64,000 nt of DNA from Pedobacter sp. PAMC26386 (GCA_014302835.1 CP060294.1:2319067-2383066), one strand, 5' to 3'. Positions 8,416 through 18,975 are shown, counted from the first letter of the stretch. A program made the numbers and translations. Notes: generated from the sequence alone by a model not told the origin.

Positions 8416-11400
8416 ATGAAGAAAATTTCATTATTTCTCTGGGGCATTCTTGTGCCCTTATTTCTGACAGCGCAAATTAAAAAGCCAGCAGAAAAAGATT
8501 TTCGTATCCTACTCAGCAACAAGGTATTTAAACCTGAGAAAGGATTTCCAGCCAATCAGAAAACCGGCATAACTGGTCAGGCAAACGGAAAAACACAATT
8601 CACTACAGATCAATACTTTCTGATCCAGTTTGAAGAATTGCCCGATGCTGCAAAAAAGGAAAAACTAAAGAGTCTGGGCATAAAATTATTGGATTACGTG
8701 CCAAATTATGCCTATTATGCCCATTTTAAAAAGGCACTCAGCTCAGACCAGTTTCCAGCATTAGGTATCAGAACTGTTTTACCCATTGAAGAAGACTTCA
8801 AATTATCCGAAAGCCTTTTCCAGGGTAAAATCCCTCAACATGCCAGAAAAGGTAATGAACTGGAACTGGAAATTGCATTCTACGAAGACGCTAACCTTGC
8901 TTCTGCTGAGACTGCCATCCTACAGCAAGCCACAATCAAGTCTAAAGGTCCAGGCAAAAACTGGATTATTAACATCCCTCAAAGTAAGTTGAGAGAATTA
9001 GCAGCAATTAAAGAGATCAAGTTCATTGCTCCTGTAGAGAATGCACCTAAGCTGGAAGTAGATGGCCCCGGAGATATCTTTAGTAATAACATCAGCCGTT
9101 CAAACTATATTAACAGCGGTTTTAATGGAGTGAATTATAATGGAGCTGGTGTTAACGTACATATCCGTGAAAATGATTTCGACCAGGATATTGACATGCA
9201 AGGCAGAATGTTGCCCGGATCTGTGGATACCGGAACGCCTGGAGGTCACTCCTGGAGTGTTTCCAAGAGAATGGGCAGTGCTGGGAATTATGATCCTAAA
9301 GACCGCTCTAATGCATGGGGATCAAACTTTTATGTCATCAGCGGTCAGGATACCTACCAACTCTATGATGATCCGCAGAAAAAAATAAGGGTTACCAATA
9401 TGTCCTATGGCTGGGGTGCCGATGCTAACTATGGCTCCTTATCTAATGAGCATGACAATTATATTCGTACCAGACCAGAAGCTATGCTGGTTTACTCCTC
9501 TGGGAATAGCGGAGATATCGTTCCAATAGGAGGTAAATATAATGGTTTGCCCGGCTGGGGTAACTTAACAGGAAGTGCCAAACATGCCAAAAACCTATTG
9601 ACCATTAGCGGAACTGATTACGATGATAATTTTCTAGACTGGACCAATAAAGGCCCTGCTTATGATGGCAGGATTAAACCCGATTTGACTATAGAAGGTC
9701 AGGGAGGAACATCCTTTGCAGCACCAAAGATTTCCGGCATTTTCGCTATCCTTCAACAAGCTTACAAAGCAGAAACCGGATCAGCTACCGCACCTTCAGG
9801 GTTAATCAAAGCAATCCTGATGAACACTGCTGATGATATCTATAATGCAGGGATCGATTTTAAAACAGGGTTTGGCCGTCCCAATGTCCGCCGTGCGTTT
9901 AAAACTATCCAGGGCAGAAAGTTCAGCACCGGTCAAATGGCCAACGGAGAATCAAAAACCACAACGATTGATGTACCAGCAGGTACCAGTCAAGTCAGAG
10001 TGATGTTATACTGGCCTGATTATGAAGCTACACCCGGTGCTGCAAAATCTTTAGTCAATGATCTGGATTTGACTGTAACCGATCCATCGTCTGGCATCTT
10101 CCTGCCATGGGGACTAGACACCGCAGCCAATGCAAAAAGTCTGAACTCTTTACCTACCAGAAAAGTTGACCATATCAACAATGTGGAACAGATAACGATA
10201 GACAACCCTGTTGCAGGAGCGTATACACTAAATATTAACGGATACCTTATTCCTCAGGGACCTCAGGATTACTTTATCACCTATGAGTTTGTCAAAGATG
10301 AAGTCCTGATGGCTTATCCATTAGGGGGTGAAGCTATGGCTCCAGGAAAATCAGAATATATCCGCTGGGATGCTTATGGCGTTCCCGGAACTTTTAACCT
10401 CGATTATTCAGCAGATAACGGAACTAGCTGGACCGCAATAGCGAGCAATCTTGCTGCCGAAAAAAGACAGTTTAAATGGACTGTTCCAAACTTATCTTCC
10501 AAAATACAGATCAGGGTAAAGCGAGGTGCAGAGGAAAGTATTGCTACGAATGTGAATGTACTCGCCGCACCAGATGGGTTAGAAGTGATCTGGTCAGGTA
10601 CAGGTTCATTACAACTGTCATGGAAAAAGCTAGCACCTGCCCTTCAATATGAAGTTTTCAAACTGGGAGAAAAATATATGGAACCAGTAGGGCTGACAGC
10701 AGATACGACGCTAGTTCTCAGCAACTCAGATGCCCAAAAACAAGAATGGTATGCTGTAAGAGCAATTGGTGCAAATGACTTACAAGGACTCAGAGGTAAC
10801 AGTATCCCTAAAGAAATTGGTTCACTAAATTTCAAAAACCTGATTACCGGAACAGCATTCAATATCCGAGCGAATGGGGCATTGCTTGTAGGAAAAATCA
10901 ATCCATTGGGAGGAACATTAACAAATGTAGTATTCGAATATGGTCTTACGAATGCTTATGGAGCTCAAACCAGTGTTTCAGGATCTTTTTCCGGTTCAAA
11001 CCAGACTGCTATTCAGCAGGAAGTTCCCTTAACTATGAAATCTGGAGAAGTCTGGCATTACAGGCTTAAAGCCAGTGCGAATGGCGCAGATGTTTTTGGA
11101 GAAGATCATACGTTCCAGCCAGCTCCTGGTACATCCGTTGCTTTTACCGGAGCGGGAACCGAATTTATCACTTTAGGAAACAATGCTGCTATAAATGGCA
11201 CTAAAGCAAGAACAATTGAACTTTGGGCAAAAGCAGATGCTTTTAACGATGGAGGGGTATTCGCCACTGGAGTTACCGGAACAACTTTAGGAGAATTCAG
11301 TTTGAGAACTACCACGACAGATAATGTATGGAGAGCCAACTTCTGGAATTCAAGTAAAGATTTCACTTTACCTGGAAGCAAAGGAGAATGGCATCATTAT

Positions 11401-14400
11401 GCGCTTGTCTTTGACGGAACGAATGTTAGTTTTTATTACGATGGAGAACAGAAGTTAGCGCCAACCCCAACGGCACTAAATACTACAGATGGGCTAGTAA
11501 GACTAGGATTATGGAACAGCGGTCCTAGTAACAAGTTTTTCAAAGGAGAAATTGATGAAGTAAAAGTTTGGAGCAAAGCACTGAGTGCGTTAGAAATCAG
11601 ACAAGGTTTTCATCACCCTGTTCAGGGAAATGAACCCGGTTTAGTTTATTATACCAATTTCGACAATACGGAATCTGAAATTTACGATATCGTTAGCAAA
11701 AAAGCGGTTGCAGTGACTGGAACTCCGCTTCGAATTAAAACAGCTTATCCTCTTGGTAAAGGTGTTTCTTTAGCCAAAACCGAAGTTGCAGGAAGTTCAG
11801 TATATGACAATGGAGTTAATGTTACAGCCTTCTATAATGCGGTAACACCATTGGTTGCAGGTTTTTCTAAAATAGACTTTACCTCTTCAGCATTCAATGA
11901 CTTCTCCCCTTCTGCCGTTAAAATTGGTAATGAATATTGGGTAGGAAATCGTTTTGGTACAAATACCAATCTGAATATGAACTTAACATTTACCAGTACA
12001 GAAGATTTAACAGCGGCTGATCAGTTGCATCCGGAAAAGATTCTTGTGATGACAAGGCCTGCTTATGGAAGTGGAAAATGGCAGTTTAGTACACCTGCTA
12101 CTTCAGTTGATGAAGTGAACAATACCATTACCGTGAATAACTTAAATGCATACGCTCAATATTTCTTTATCAAAGACAGTAAAATGTTTCTGTTGAGCAG
12201 TGCAGATTCCCTGGTATTTAATGATGCAAGAGCAGGGTCAAAAACAAAATCAGAGGTCTTCTTACTTTCCGGAACAAATCTTCCTGCTGATAGTATTAAA
12301 ATTACTGCTCCTCAAGGTTATGAACTTTCATTTGATAATTTAACTTATGTAAATTCTTTCTTAAGTGTTAGCCCTGTAAATGGAACGGTTAAAGACTTGA
12401 AAATTTATGCACGCTTTAGTCCTTCAATAGCTCAGGTTTATACGGGTACAATTAAAGTCAGTTCAGCCCTTCAATTGTTAGCAGAAGTTAAAGTTAACCA
12501 GAAGGGAATTATGGCAGATGTCATTGCTGGAAAAGCAATGAGTTTTGATGGAAACGGAGATTATCTCGAGATTCAGGACTTCAACTGGCAGCCTAAAGTT
12601 TTCACCATTGAATGGTGGCACAAGGCGAAATCTTATAAAAACTATAATCAGTCAATTGGTAATGGCTGGGGATCATTCCTTGTCCATTCGGACAATGCAG
12701 GTGGGCTTAATATTGGCGTAGCCAACAATGCGGCATCGAGGTTAGGCATTTTAGAAGCCTTTAAAGATCTGAACACCTGGCATCATTACGCTTATACGTT
12801 CAATAATGGAGCAGCAAAGGTTTATAGAGATGGAAAACTAATGGACAGCAAGACAGCGTCTGCACTTCCACCACTATGGAGCACTTTTAGAATAGGTTCG
12901 GCAGATGCGGGTTCAATTGATGGAGAAATAGAAGAATTCAGGATGTGGTCTGTAGAGAAAACTCAGCAGCAGGTCCGTGAAGGAATGCACTTGACTTCAG
13001 TAGGAAATGAACCTGGGCTCAAATTATACTTACAATTCCAGGATGCAGATAAAGGTGTTTATGATCTGTCAGATAATGGGTACAAGGTTACTTTAAACGG
13101 AGATGCCAAAAGAGTGATTTCGACAGCACCGGTAGCCGCAGGGATTAGCGAAACCAAACAAATTAATACAGCTGGAATCAGCGATTATCCGCTGGCAGGT
13201 TTAAGTTTACAGTTTTCTGAAACTGGTACAAATCCAAATGGTGAAGTGGTGGTCAGCCGCTTGAAATCTATTCCGAATGAGAATACTTTTCCTTCGGTTT
13301 TGGATAGTACTTATTGGGTGATTAACAATTATGGAAGTAATGTCTCTCCTACCGGATTGACTGGAATAAACTTAAAAAATGTACAAACAGGTGGTTCAAC
13401 CCAGGAGCTTTATCGCCTGAATGGCAGAGCTTTTAATGCTTTTGGCACAACATGGGGTTCTTTGGCCATTGGTCAGGGTGCAGTGGCCAATTCAATCAAT
13501 TTCACCTTAGCTCCTAGTACTAGCGGCATTACCTTAGGGCAATTGACACTGAATAAAATCTCAGGCTATGAGCCGGTTGAAACATTGGCTGGAAAAGCGT
13601 ATTTGTTTGACGGAACTGCGGGTGCCATGAAAATAACAGGGTTAAACTGGAAACCTACAACTTTTACACTTGAATACTGGATTAATGCAGCCTCTGCTAA
13701 ATCATGGAATCAATCGGTTGGAAATGGATGGGGAAGTTTTCTTGCGCATACCGCCGACGACAAAAGTTTAAGCATAGGTGTTGCAAATAATGCGGCTTCA
13801 AGAATTGACGTCCCAGGGGTATTTAATATATTGAATGTTTGGCATCATATTGCTTTCAGCTATGATAACGGGTTAATCAATTTATATGTTGATGGTCAGC
13901 TATCGGGTACTAAACCAGCTTCCACAGCTCCACCATTGTGGGATAATTTTACGATCGGAAGTATGGACAATAGTACGGTGAATGGAAGAATGGATGAGTT
14001 TCGTTTGTGGTCTACGACACGTACAGTTAAGGAAATTCAGGAGAACATGCATTTAACGCTAACAGGTAATGAACCTGGTTTGAAAGTTTATCTGCAAGGA
14101 CAAGGAAACGCTGGTGCTTCGCAACTTGTAGATCAATCTCCTAATCACTATGTGGTAGAAGCTAGCGGAAACATACAACGTGAAGCCTCTTCTGCTCCGG
14201 TAGCCAATGGAGTTAGCCAGACACTGGCCATAACCGCAGCAGGTAAATATGATTTTGATCTCACAGGGTTGGCTTTAAATTATAAGACCACAGGAACATA
14301 TCCAAAAGGAAATGTAGTGATCAGCAAGTTGAATAGTCTTCCTTTTAATGCTGCTGATCATCCAAATGTACTGGATTCCAAATATTGGATCATCAAAAAT

Positions 14401-15453
14401 TACGGCGATACCGATGTCAGTACGATTGAAAGCGTAGTACTGTCTGGCGTTTCTCCGAACAGCAACGTGAATTATAAGCTGTCCAAACGTGGTTATAACG
14501 AAAGCGGAAACTGGAACGTTCCAACTCAAGGGACAAACCAGACTGATTTTGTAAGCTTCACTGCCGGAACTGCTGATTTCAGGAACAGTCAGGTAATTGT
14601 AGAAAGCAAAGCCAATTCTGCACCTCTTGTTTCATTGAATGCCCCGTTAAATAACACAGTTTATAAGACTACGGATTCTATAATGATGACAGGAACGGCT
14701 TCAGATCCGGATGGCCCTGCTCCTCAGGTAGACCTTTATAATGGAACAACAAAAGTAGGTACAGTTTCCGGGCCGTCGTTCAACTTCAGTCTTGCTCCTC
14801 TTGCCGCAGGAACTTATCAGCTGAGTGCAAAAGCAATAGACAATAATAGTGCAGGAACTATTTCCGATATAATTAGCATACAAGTTAATGAGGTAAGTAG
14901 TCCACCTGCAATTGCAATCGTTAATATTGAAAATGGAAGTGTCTTCCATCCAAATAAAAAGGTGCACATCACCGCTCAGGCGACGGCTTCGAATGGATCA
15001 GTTACTAAAGTAGAATTCTTTGAAAGAGCTTCTAAAATTGCTACGATCACAAGTGCGCCTTATACTTTCAAATGGCAGCCAAGAGATCCTGGAACTTATT
15101 ATCTAAGTGCCGAAGCCACAGACAATAAGGGACTAACAAGCACTTCTGCTACGGTAATTGTTAATCTGGTGAAAAAGAAAGATGCAATTCAGCCTTCAAA
15201 TGTAATTACACCAAATGGAGATGGCAGAAATGACAAATGGGTCATTGAAGGTATTTCAGATTTCCCGAATAATAAAGTGATCATTTTCACTAAGAATGGA
15301 CAGATTGTTTATAGCACAAAAAACTATAACAATGATTCGAACTACTGGGAAGGATTATTTGATGGTACTCCGTTAAGAGAAGGTACTTATTTCTATGTTA
15401 TTGATTTAGGCACAAAAAATCAGTATAAAGGTTTTATTACCATTTTGAGGTAG
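8416..15453 (+). CDS. Giant secreted subtilase with LamG, Ig-like and CHU_C (T9SS type B) domains
   Basis: The 2345-aa secreted protein has a signal peptide (1-19) and a peptidase S8 domain at about 215-510: GAGVNVHIREND, GGHSWSVSKRMG with His278, the oxyanion-type SSGNSG, and GGTSFAAP with Ser433. P-domain-like and Fn3-like sheets follow. Three LamG/concanavalin domains lie at about 905-1070, 1374-1535 and 1729-1890, each followed by a ~170-residue beta region. The second and third share blocks such as NGWGSFL and GVANNAASR. Two Ig-like (Big) domains lie at about 2069-2255. A CHU_C domain from 2262 (NVITPNGDGRNDKWVIEG...GTYFYVID) marks type IX secretion, type B sorting. It likely acts outside the cell on protein or glycoprotein. 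The usual catalytic Asp position appears to be Glu252. Confidence 0.9.
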   Translation: MKKISLFLWGILVPLFLTAQIKKPAEKDFRILLSNKVFKPEKGFPANQKTGITGQANGKTQFTTDQYFLIQFEELPDAAKKEKLKSLGIKLLDYVPNYAYYAHFKKALSSDQFPALGIRTVLPIEEDFKLSESLFQGKIPQHARKGNELELEIAFYEDANLASAETAILQQATIKSKGPGKNWIINIPQSKLRELAAIKEIKFIAPVENAPKLEVDGPGDIFSNNISRSNYINSGFNGVNYNGAGVNVHIRENDFDQDIDMQGRMLPGSVDTGTPGGHSWSVSKRMGSAGNYDPKDRSNAWGSNFYVISGQDTYQLYDDPQKKIRVTNMSYGWGADANYGSLSNEHDNYIRTRPEAMLVYSSGNSGDIVPIGGKYNGLPGWGNLTGSAKHAKNLLTISGTDYDDNFLDWTNKGPAYDGRIKPDLTIEGQGGTSFAAPKISGIFAILQQAYKAETGSATAPSGLIKAILMNTADDIYNAGIDFKTGFGRPNVRRAFKTIQGRKFSTGQMANGESKTTTIDVPAGTSQVRVMLYWPDYEATPGAAKSLVNDLDLTVTDPSSGIFLPWGLDTAANAKSLNSLPTRKVDHINNVEQITIDNPVAGAYTLNINGYLIPQGPQDYFITYEFVKDEVLMAYPLGGEAMAPGKSEYIRWDAYGVPGTFNLDYSADNGTSWTAIASNLAAEKRQFKWTVPNLSSKIQIRVKRGAEESIATNVNVLAAPDGLEVIWSGTGSLQLSWKKLAPALQYEVFKLGEKYMEPVGLTADTTLVLSNSDAQKQEWYAVRAIGANDLQGLRGNSIPKEIGSLNFKNLITGTAFNIRANGALLVGKINPLGGTLTNVVFEYGLTNAYGAQTSVSGSFSGSNQTAIQQEVPLTMKSGEVWHYRLKASANGADVFGEDHTFQPAPGTSVAFTGAGTEFITLGNNAAINGTKARTIELWAKADAFNDGGVFATGVTGTTLGEFSLRTTTTDNVWRANFWNSSKDFTLPGSKGEWHHYALVFDGTNVSFYYDGEQKLAPTPTALNTTDGLVRLGLWNSGPSNKFFKGEIDEVKVWSKALSALEIRQGFHHPVQGNEPGLVYYTNFDNTESEIYDIVSKKAVAVTGTPLRIKTAYPLGKGVSLAKTEVAGSSVYDNGVNVTAFYNAVTPLVAGFSKIDFTSSAFNDFSPSAVKIGNEYWVGNRFGTNTNLNMNLTFTSTEDLTAADQLHPEKILVMTRPAYGSGKWQFSTPATSVDEVNNTITVNNLNAYAQYFFIKDSKMFLLSSADSLVFNDARAGSKTKSEVFLLSGTNLPADSIKITAPQGYELSFDNLTYVNSFLSVSPVNGTVKDLKIYARFSPSIAQVYTGTIKVSSALQLLAEVKVNQKGIMADVIAGKAMSFDGNGDYLEIQDFNWQPKVFTIEWWHKAKSYKNYNQSIGNGWGSFLVHSDNAGGLNIGVANNAASRLGILEAFKDLNTWHHYAYTFNNGAAKVYRDGKLMDSKTASALPPLWSTFRIGSADAGSIDGEIEEFRMWSVEKTQQQVREGMHLTSVGNEPGLKLYLQFQDADKGVYDLSDNGYKVTLNGDAKRVISTAPVAAGISETKQINTAGISDYPLAGLSLQFSETGTNPNGEVVVSRLKSIPNENTFPSVLDSTYWVINNYGSNVSPTGLTGINLKNVQTGGSTQELYRLNGRAFNAFGTTWGSLAIGQGAVANSINFTLAPSTSGITLGQLTLNKISGYEPVETLAGKAYLFDGTAGAMKITGLNWKPTTFTLEYWINAASAKSWNQSVGNGWGSFLAHTADDKSLSIGVANNAASRIDVPGVFNILNVWHHIAFSYDNGLINLYVDGQLSGTKPASTAPPLWDNFTIGSMDNSTVNGRMDEFRLWSTTRTVKEIQENMHLTLTGNEPGLKVYLQGQGNAGASQLVDQSPNHYVVEASGNIQREASSAPVANGVSQTLAITAAGKYDFDLTGLALNYKTTGTYPKGNVVISKLNSLPFNAADHPNVLDSKYWIIKNYGDTDVSTIESVVLSGVSPNSNVNYKLSKRGYNESGNWNVPTQGTNQTDFVSFTAGTADFRNSQVIVESKANSAPLVSLNAPLNNTVYKTTDSIMMTGTASDPDGPAPQVDLYNGTTKVGTVSGPSFNFSLAPLAAGTYQLSAKAIDNNSAGTISDIISIQVNEVSSPPAIAIVNIENGSVFHPNKKVHITAQATASNGSVTKVEFFERASKIATITSAPYTFKWQPRDPGTYYLSAEATDNKGLTSTSATVIVNLVKKKDAIQPSNVITPNGDGRNDKWVIEGISDFPNNKVIIFTKNGQIVYSTKNYNNDSNYWEGLFDGTPLREGTYFYVIDLGTKNQYKGFITILR

Positions 15454-15463
15454 TGAGTTTTTT

Positions 15464-15497
15464 ACCGGATGTCAATGATGGCATCCGGTATTTTTTT
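15464..15497 (+). terminator. Intrinsic terminator after giant protease
   Basis: ACCGGATG (15464-15471) pairs with CATCCGGT (15482-15489), followed by ATTTTTTT. Confidence 0.85.
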
Positions 15498-15644
15498 ATT
15501 CCCTCCAATTTCCGAAGCGAATATTCGGCTTCAATACTTCTCTAATTAGATGTTCTAAAAAAGAATCCATTACATTATTGGAGTTGCAATATTTGAGTAG
15601 ACAGAGAGTTAAGAGAATTTACATATCTTAACAGAAATTATTTC

Positions 15645-15957
15645 ATGAGAAAGAAAGTCGTATCCGAAGGAGTTCAAGCTGATGAGCGTTGAACTGAGTA
15701 ACACACGTACAGATCTCATCGCACTTGCGAAAGAACTGGATATCAATGTGACTTTATTATATAGATGGCGTAAGGAATTCTCCAGCAAGCAAGGCAGTAG
15801 TTTCCCTGGGAATGGGAAGGTTATCCTCAGTGCAGCTGAGCAAGAGTTGGCTGATTTGAAAAAGGAGCTGCGTGAAACTCAGATGGAATGGGATATATTA
15901 AAAAGGCCATCAGCATTTTCTCCAAGAGCGACAACAAATATTCAGGTTCATAAGTGA
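15645..15957 (+). pseudogene. IS3-family transposase OrfA (frameshifted)
   Basis: The N-terminal start (ATG at 15645, MRKK) and the following YPKEFKLMSVELSNTRTDL frame are one base out of register, so the expected start is lost. The body is a normal OrfA helix-turn-helix (ALAKELDINVTLLYRWRKEF) with a leucine-zipper-like region. The end of OrfA (DILK) also shifts away from the expected KAISIFSKSD. The product would bind the element ends if intact. Confidence 0.75.
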
Positions 15958-16083
15958 CCATAGCAGGATATTTTTAGTTGAGAAGATGTGTTCGGTATTC
16001 AAGGTAAGCAGAGGCGGATTTTATAAATGGATAGTCAGTAGTCCTTCAAAAGGAGTATTGAGAATCAAATCATTGAAACTGAA

Positions 16084-16814
16084 ATGCGGCTAGCTTTTGA
16101 AAACAGTAAAAAAATATATGGCAGCCCGAGAATTACCCTGGAACTCCGTAAAAAAAACATTAAAATCTCCAGACCAAGAGTTGCTAGAATGATGAGAAAA
16201 GCCAGACTGAGAAGTATTGTAAAGAAGAAGTTCAAAATCACCAAGGACTCCAGTCATAAATTCCCAGTACCGGAAAATATATTGGATCGAGATTTTAAAC
16301 CAGGTGTATTAGGCACAGTATGGGTATCAGATATTACCTATATCAGAACAAAAAAAGGTTGGCTTTATTTAACTACTGTAATTGACCTTGGTGATCGAAA
16401 AATTATAGGATGGGCCTTAAGTATGACGATTAAAGTAACTGACACAGTGACACATGCCTTTAAAATGGAACAAAGCAGCGTCCAATTATTCAGGAGCTCA
16501 TTTTTCATTCAGACCGCGGAGTTCAGTATGCTTGCAACGAATTCAGATGCTTACTGGAAAAAAATCCTTTGATCATCAGGAGCATGAGCAGAAAAGGAAA
16601 TTGCTGGGACAACGCAGTAGCAGAAAGCTTCTTCAAGACGCTCAAAGCTGAATGCGTATATCAGCATAAGTTCACAGCCAAAGAGCAGGCAGCACTCATC
16701 GTTTTTGAATATATAGAGACTTGGTACAACCGTAAAAGACTGCATTCTACACTGGTATACTTGTCCCCGGAAGAATTTGGTAGAAACTTAAATAAACAAA
16801 ACATTGCCGCTTAA
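16084..16814 (+). pseudogene. IS3-family transposase OrfB (frameshifted)
   Basis: The rve/DDE integrase reads correctly through GSPRITLELRKKNIKISRPRV and WVSDITYIRTKKGWLYLTTV to about 16480. There a missing base (compared with the fragment copy at 22402) shifts the frame. The correct frame resumes at 16569 with IIRSMSRKGNCWDNAVAESFFKT and runs to the stop at 16814 (HSTLVYLSPEEFGRN). The catalytic motifs are therefore split between frames and no active transposase can be made. Confidence 0.8.
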
Positions 16815-16925
16815 CTAAATGTCAACTTTAATGTTGCAATTCCATTTAATACCCGACTAAAATTCACTAGAGCTAATTCTAAAAACATTACCCTTCCCTC
16901 ACTTCGTATTTTATATAGGTCTTTG

Positions 16926-17000
16926 TTAATATTCACCTGCACCTTTAAGTGCTACAATATCCTTGACCGTATGCCAAATATAGGCTACCTCATCTTTGTC
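16926..17000 (-). pseudogene. Short C-terminal gene remnant
   Basis: An open minus-strand stretch reads LDKDEVAYIWHTVKDIVALK and ends in a stop at 16926. It has no start and looks like the tail of a lost protein. The remaining bases between 16845 and 17024 show nothing else. Confidence 0.25.
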
Positions 17001-17024
17001 TAAGTGTCCATAACAATATGGTTA

Positions 17025-17420
17025 CTACCTACCTCCTCCGATTAGAAAAACAAATGCAAATGGGCTTAATACAAATTGTATTTTCAATATCTTCCCCTCA
17101 TGTTTTTCAGCTAGATATTTGAGCTGCGTTTTGCGCTGATAATTATCTTTAGATAATAGGTCCGAAAGCAGTTCTTCGCCTGATTCATATAATTTTTTAC
17201 TTGTATTAAGCTTTAAAATATTAATATCTTTCCCTATTGAACTGGTCTTCTTAAAGAAATTCTTCTCAGCGAATCGGAAACGTACGCTATCTACTACTTC
17301 ATGGTCCAACGTCTTTAAATCTTCAGATGTGGCAGATTTAGCTACAATAATTCCATTCTCAATTACAATACACACATCTAATTCTAATATCATTGGTTTA
17401 ATTATTCTGTTTCGTCTCAT
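17025..17420 (-). CDS. Hypothetical protein, 131 aa
   Basis: No family is recognised. The frame has an N-terminal strand-rich part (MILELDVCIVIENGIIVAKS; Met11 may be the true start), then a charged, lysine-rich centre that could be helical, and a hydrophobic end (FVLSPFAFVFLIGGGR). There is no signal peptide. It lies 48 bp downstream of the lipoprotein gene that starts at 18212 and may be cotranscribed with it. The AT-rich composition and the position between IS elements suggest acquired DNA. It could also be the remnant of a longer gene. Confidence 0.4.
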   Translation of the reverse strand: MRRNRIIKPMILELDVCIVIENGIIVAKSATSEDLKTLDHEVVDSVRFRFAEKNFFKKTSSIGKDINILKLNTSKKLYESGEELLSDLLSKDNYQRKTQLKYLAEKHEGKILKIQFVLSPFAFVFLIGGGR

Positions 17421-17468
17421 TAGAATGAATTAATGTTATACATGAGCATTAACTCAGTTTTAGGATAA

Positions 17469-18212
17469 CTAATTTGTAATCCTTAAATCTTTTTGGTCTT
17501 CCATAACGACAAACATTTTCCCCCCAGCACCCCCATCTGCCTCTTTGGGAGAGCCCAAATCTACCATTCTACGGAGAGTTAATGTAACCTCCTCACCAAC
17601 GTTTAGTAACTTAAGATTTTCTGAGGTTAACTGAACTGTTCTGCCATGTTTAAATAAGCTCAATATTCTCGTGTTTTCATTTGATTTGGGTACAATAGTA
17701 CAAATTATGGAGGAATTTTCGCCATCAGATTCCTGGCCGGACCAGTCGAATTGAAGACCTTTTTTTGAAATAGTAGTTATCGAAGGTATACTAATCCAAA
17801 GCCCATCACTAGATTTTATGGTATTCTTAAATATTTTACCATGCTCTTTCTTATAAACGAACTCTACGTCAGTAATACTATTGTATTTCCACTTATAGAA
17901 GTGGAGCGTAAAAATGTTACTGAATTCATAATTTTCCCTATCATTAACTTTAATTTCTGATGGCCCACTTAGTTGAAGTCTAGGACCTTTTTCATCTTTA
18001 GCTCTGAAGTCAGCTTCAGCAACGGTAGTGTTTTTTGTTTTATTAAAAGTTACATAGTAATCCTGAAATACACTTACTTCAGAATCAAGTAAGTGTGATT
18101 CCACTTTAGCACATGAACTCAGCAATGATAGCAGTAAAAATAAACACAATATGTTTAACATGTACCCTAAATAAGAGTGTATGTTATTGTTGATTGATTT
18201 CGATTTTTGCAT
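17469..18212 (-). CDS. Hypothetical lipoprotein, 247 aa
   Basis: I chose the ATG at 18212 (MQKSKSINNNIHSYLGYMLN) because a signal segment follows (LNILCLFLLLSLLSSC) with a lipobox Cys; the longer frame from 18257 adds only a low-complexity extension. The mature region is rich in beta-strand-like sequence with many polar residues and a Gly-rich end (EADGGAGGKMFVVME). It has no recognisable domain. It sits in a small AT-rich group of orphan lipoproteins between two same-orientation IS3 fragments, so horizontal origin is likely. Confidence 0.55.
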   Translation of the reverse strand: MQKSKSINNNIHSYLGYMLNILCLFLLLSLLSSCAKVESHLLDSEVSVFQDYYVTFNKTKNTTVAEADFRAKDEKGPRLQLSGPSEIKVNDRENYEFSNIFTLHFYKWKYNSITDVEFVYKKEHGKIFKNTIKSSDGLWISIPSITTISKKGLQFDWSGQESDGENSSIICTIVPKSNENTRILSLFKHGRTVQLTSENLKLLNVGEEVTLTLRRMVDLGSPKEADGGAGGKMFVVMEDQKDLRITN

Positions 18213-18489
18213 TTTATTAATTTTAATGTTTAACATAATAAATAATTTTTGCACCATATGTTAATTTCATAGTCTTTTTATAATATCTCACACAATAAAT
18301 TTACTTCTTAGACTTTCTGATGATTCAATATAATTTCGTGAGTATGACTCATAAATAATTTTACACTTTGAAAGATTAAACGTCTTTAAACGCTAAATAC
18401 AGTTAAACAAAGGTATATTCATGATATGCCTGAACAGGCAATGAAAAGCTTTAAAAATAACACGAGGGGATAATGTTGAATTGTTGTTT

Positions 18490-18975
18490 CTATTGATTTG
18501 CTATAGCTTTAGATTCATTTATTCGCTTACCCAAAGCACTTTGTTGAATTTCATTTACCTCTATTGCAGTTACAATTCTCTCCATAGCTTCAAGGAAATA
18601 GGCATACTTGGCTTGATCTCTTTTTAAAACGTCTAGCATGGCTTTATGTCCAACTAGAGCTCTATGCATATCTTTAGCGACTTCAAATAATCTAATGTAA
18701 TCTTCATGTAAGGTTTTAGCGTCAGCAAGAGCATCAGCTATTGTTTTTCCTAACTCTTTAAATGAGGATATATCTTTATCTACGCGTCCCTTCATAACAT
18801 CCCATTTAAGTTGTATAGCTGCAGTTTCGTCATGTATTTCCTTCGCTTTCTGAAGGTCTAAACCGCTATCTTTGCTACATGAGATCACGCTTACCGAAAC
18901 GAAAATTAAGAAACCTAAGGTTAATTTTGAAGATGTAAAATAATTGTTTTTCAATACTGATGTTAATGTGTTCAT
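18490..18975 (-). CDS. Hypothetical coiled-coil lipoprotein, 161 aa
   Basis: A signal segment ending in VISCSK marks a lipoprotein (Cys33). The mature part is almost entirely helical with heptad-like hydrophobics (AKEIHDETAAIQLKWDVMK, ELGKTIADALADAKTLHEDY, ALGKRINESKAIANQ), suggesting a coiled coil or helical bundle in the periplasm. No family or function is recognised. It is followed (minus strand) by about 280 bp before the next lipoprotein gene, so it is probably a separate transcript. Confidence 0.6.
   Translation of the reverse strand: MNTLTSVLKNNYFTSSKLTLGFLIFVSVSVISCSKDSGLDLQKAKEIHDETAAIQLKWDVMKGRVDKDISSFKELGKTIADALADAKTLHEDYIRLFEVAKDMHRALVGHKAMLDVLKRDQAKYAYFLEAMERIVTAIEVNEIQQSALGKRINESKAIANQ

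Larger units (their letters stand above)
15579..16844 (+). mobile_element. IS3-family insertion sequence (IS3 group), degenerate
   Basis: Imperfect inverted ends TGGAGTTGCAATATT (15579-15593) and, on the other strand, TGGAATTGCAACATT (16830-16844) bound a 1266-bp element. It holds OrfA and OrfB transposase frames, both broken by indels. A second, 3'-truncated copy in the same orientation ends at 22845 with the same right end. I could not identify a clear target duplication. Confidence 0.8.

Noticed and set aside
9140-14967. Several 60-90-codon frames inside the giant protease gene, on both strands
   Set aside because: They overlap a clearly coding 2345-codon frame with continuous domain content and have no ribosome site or homology.
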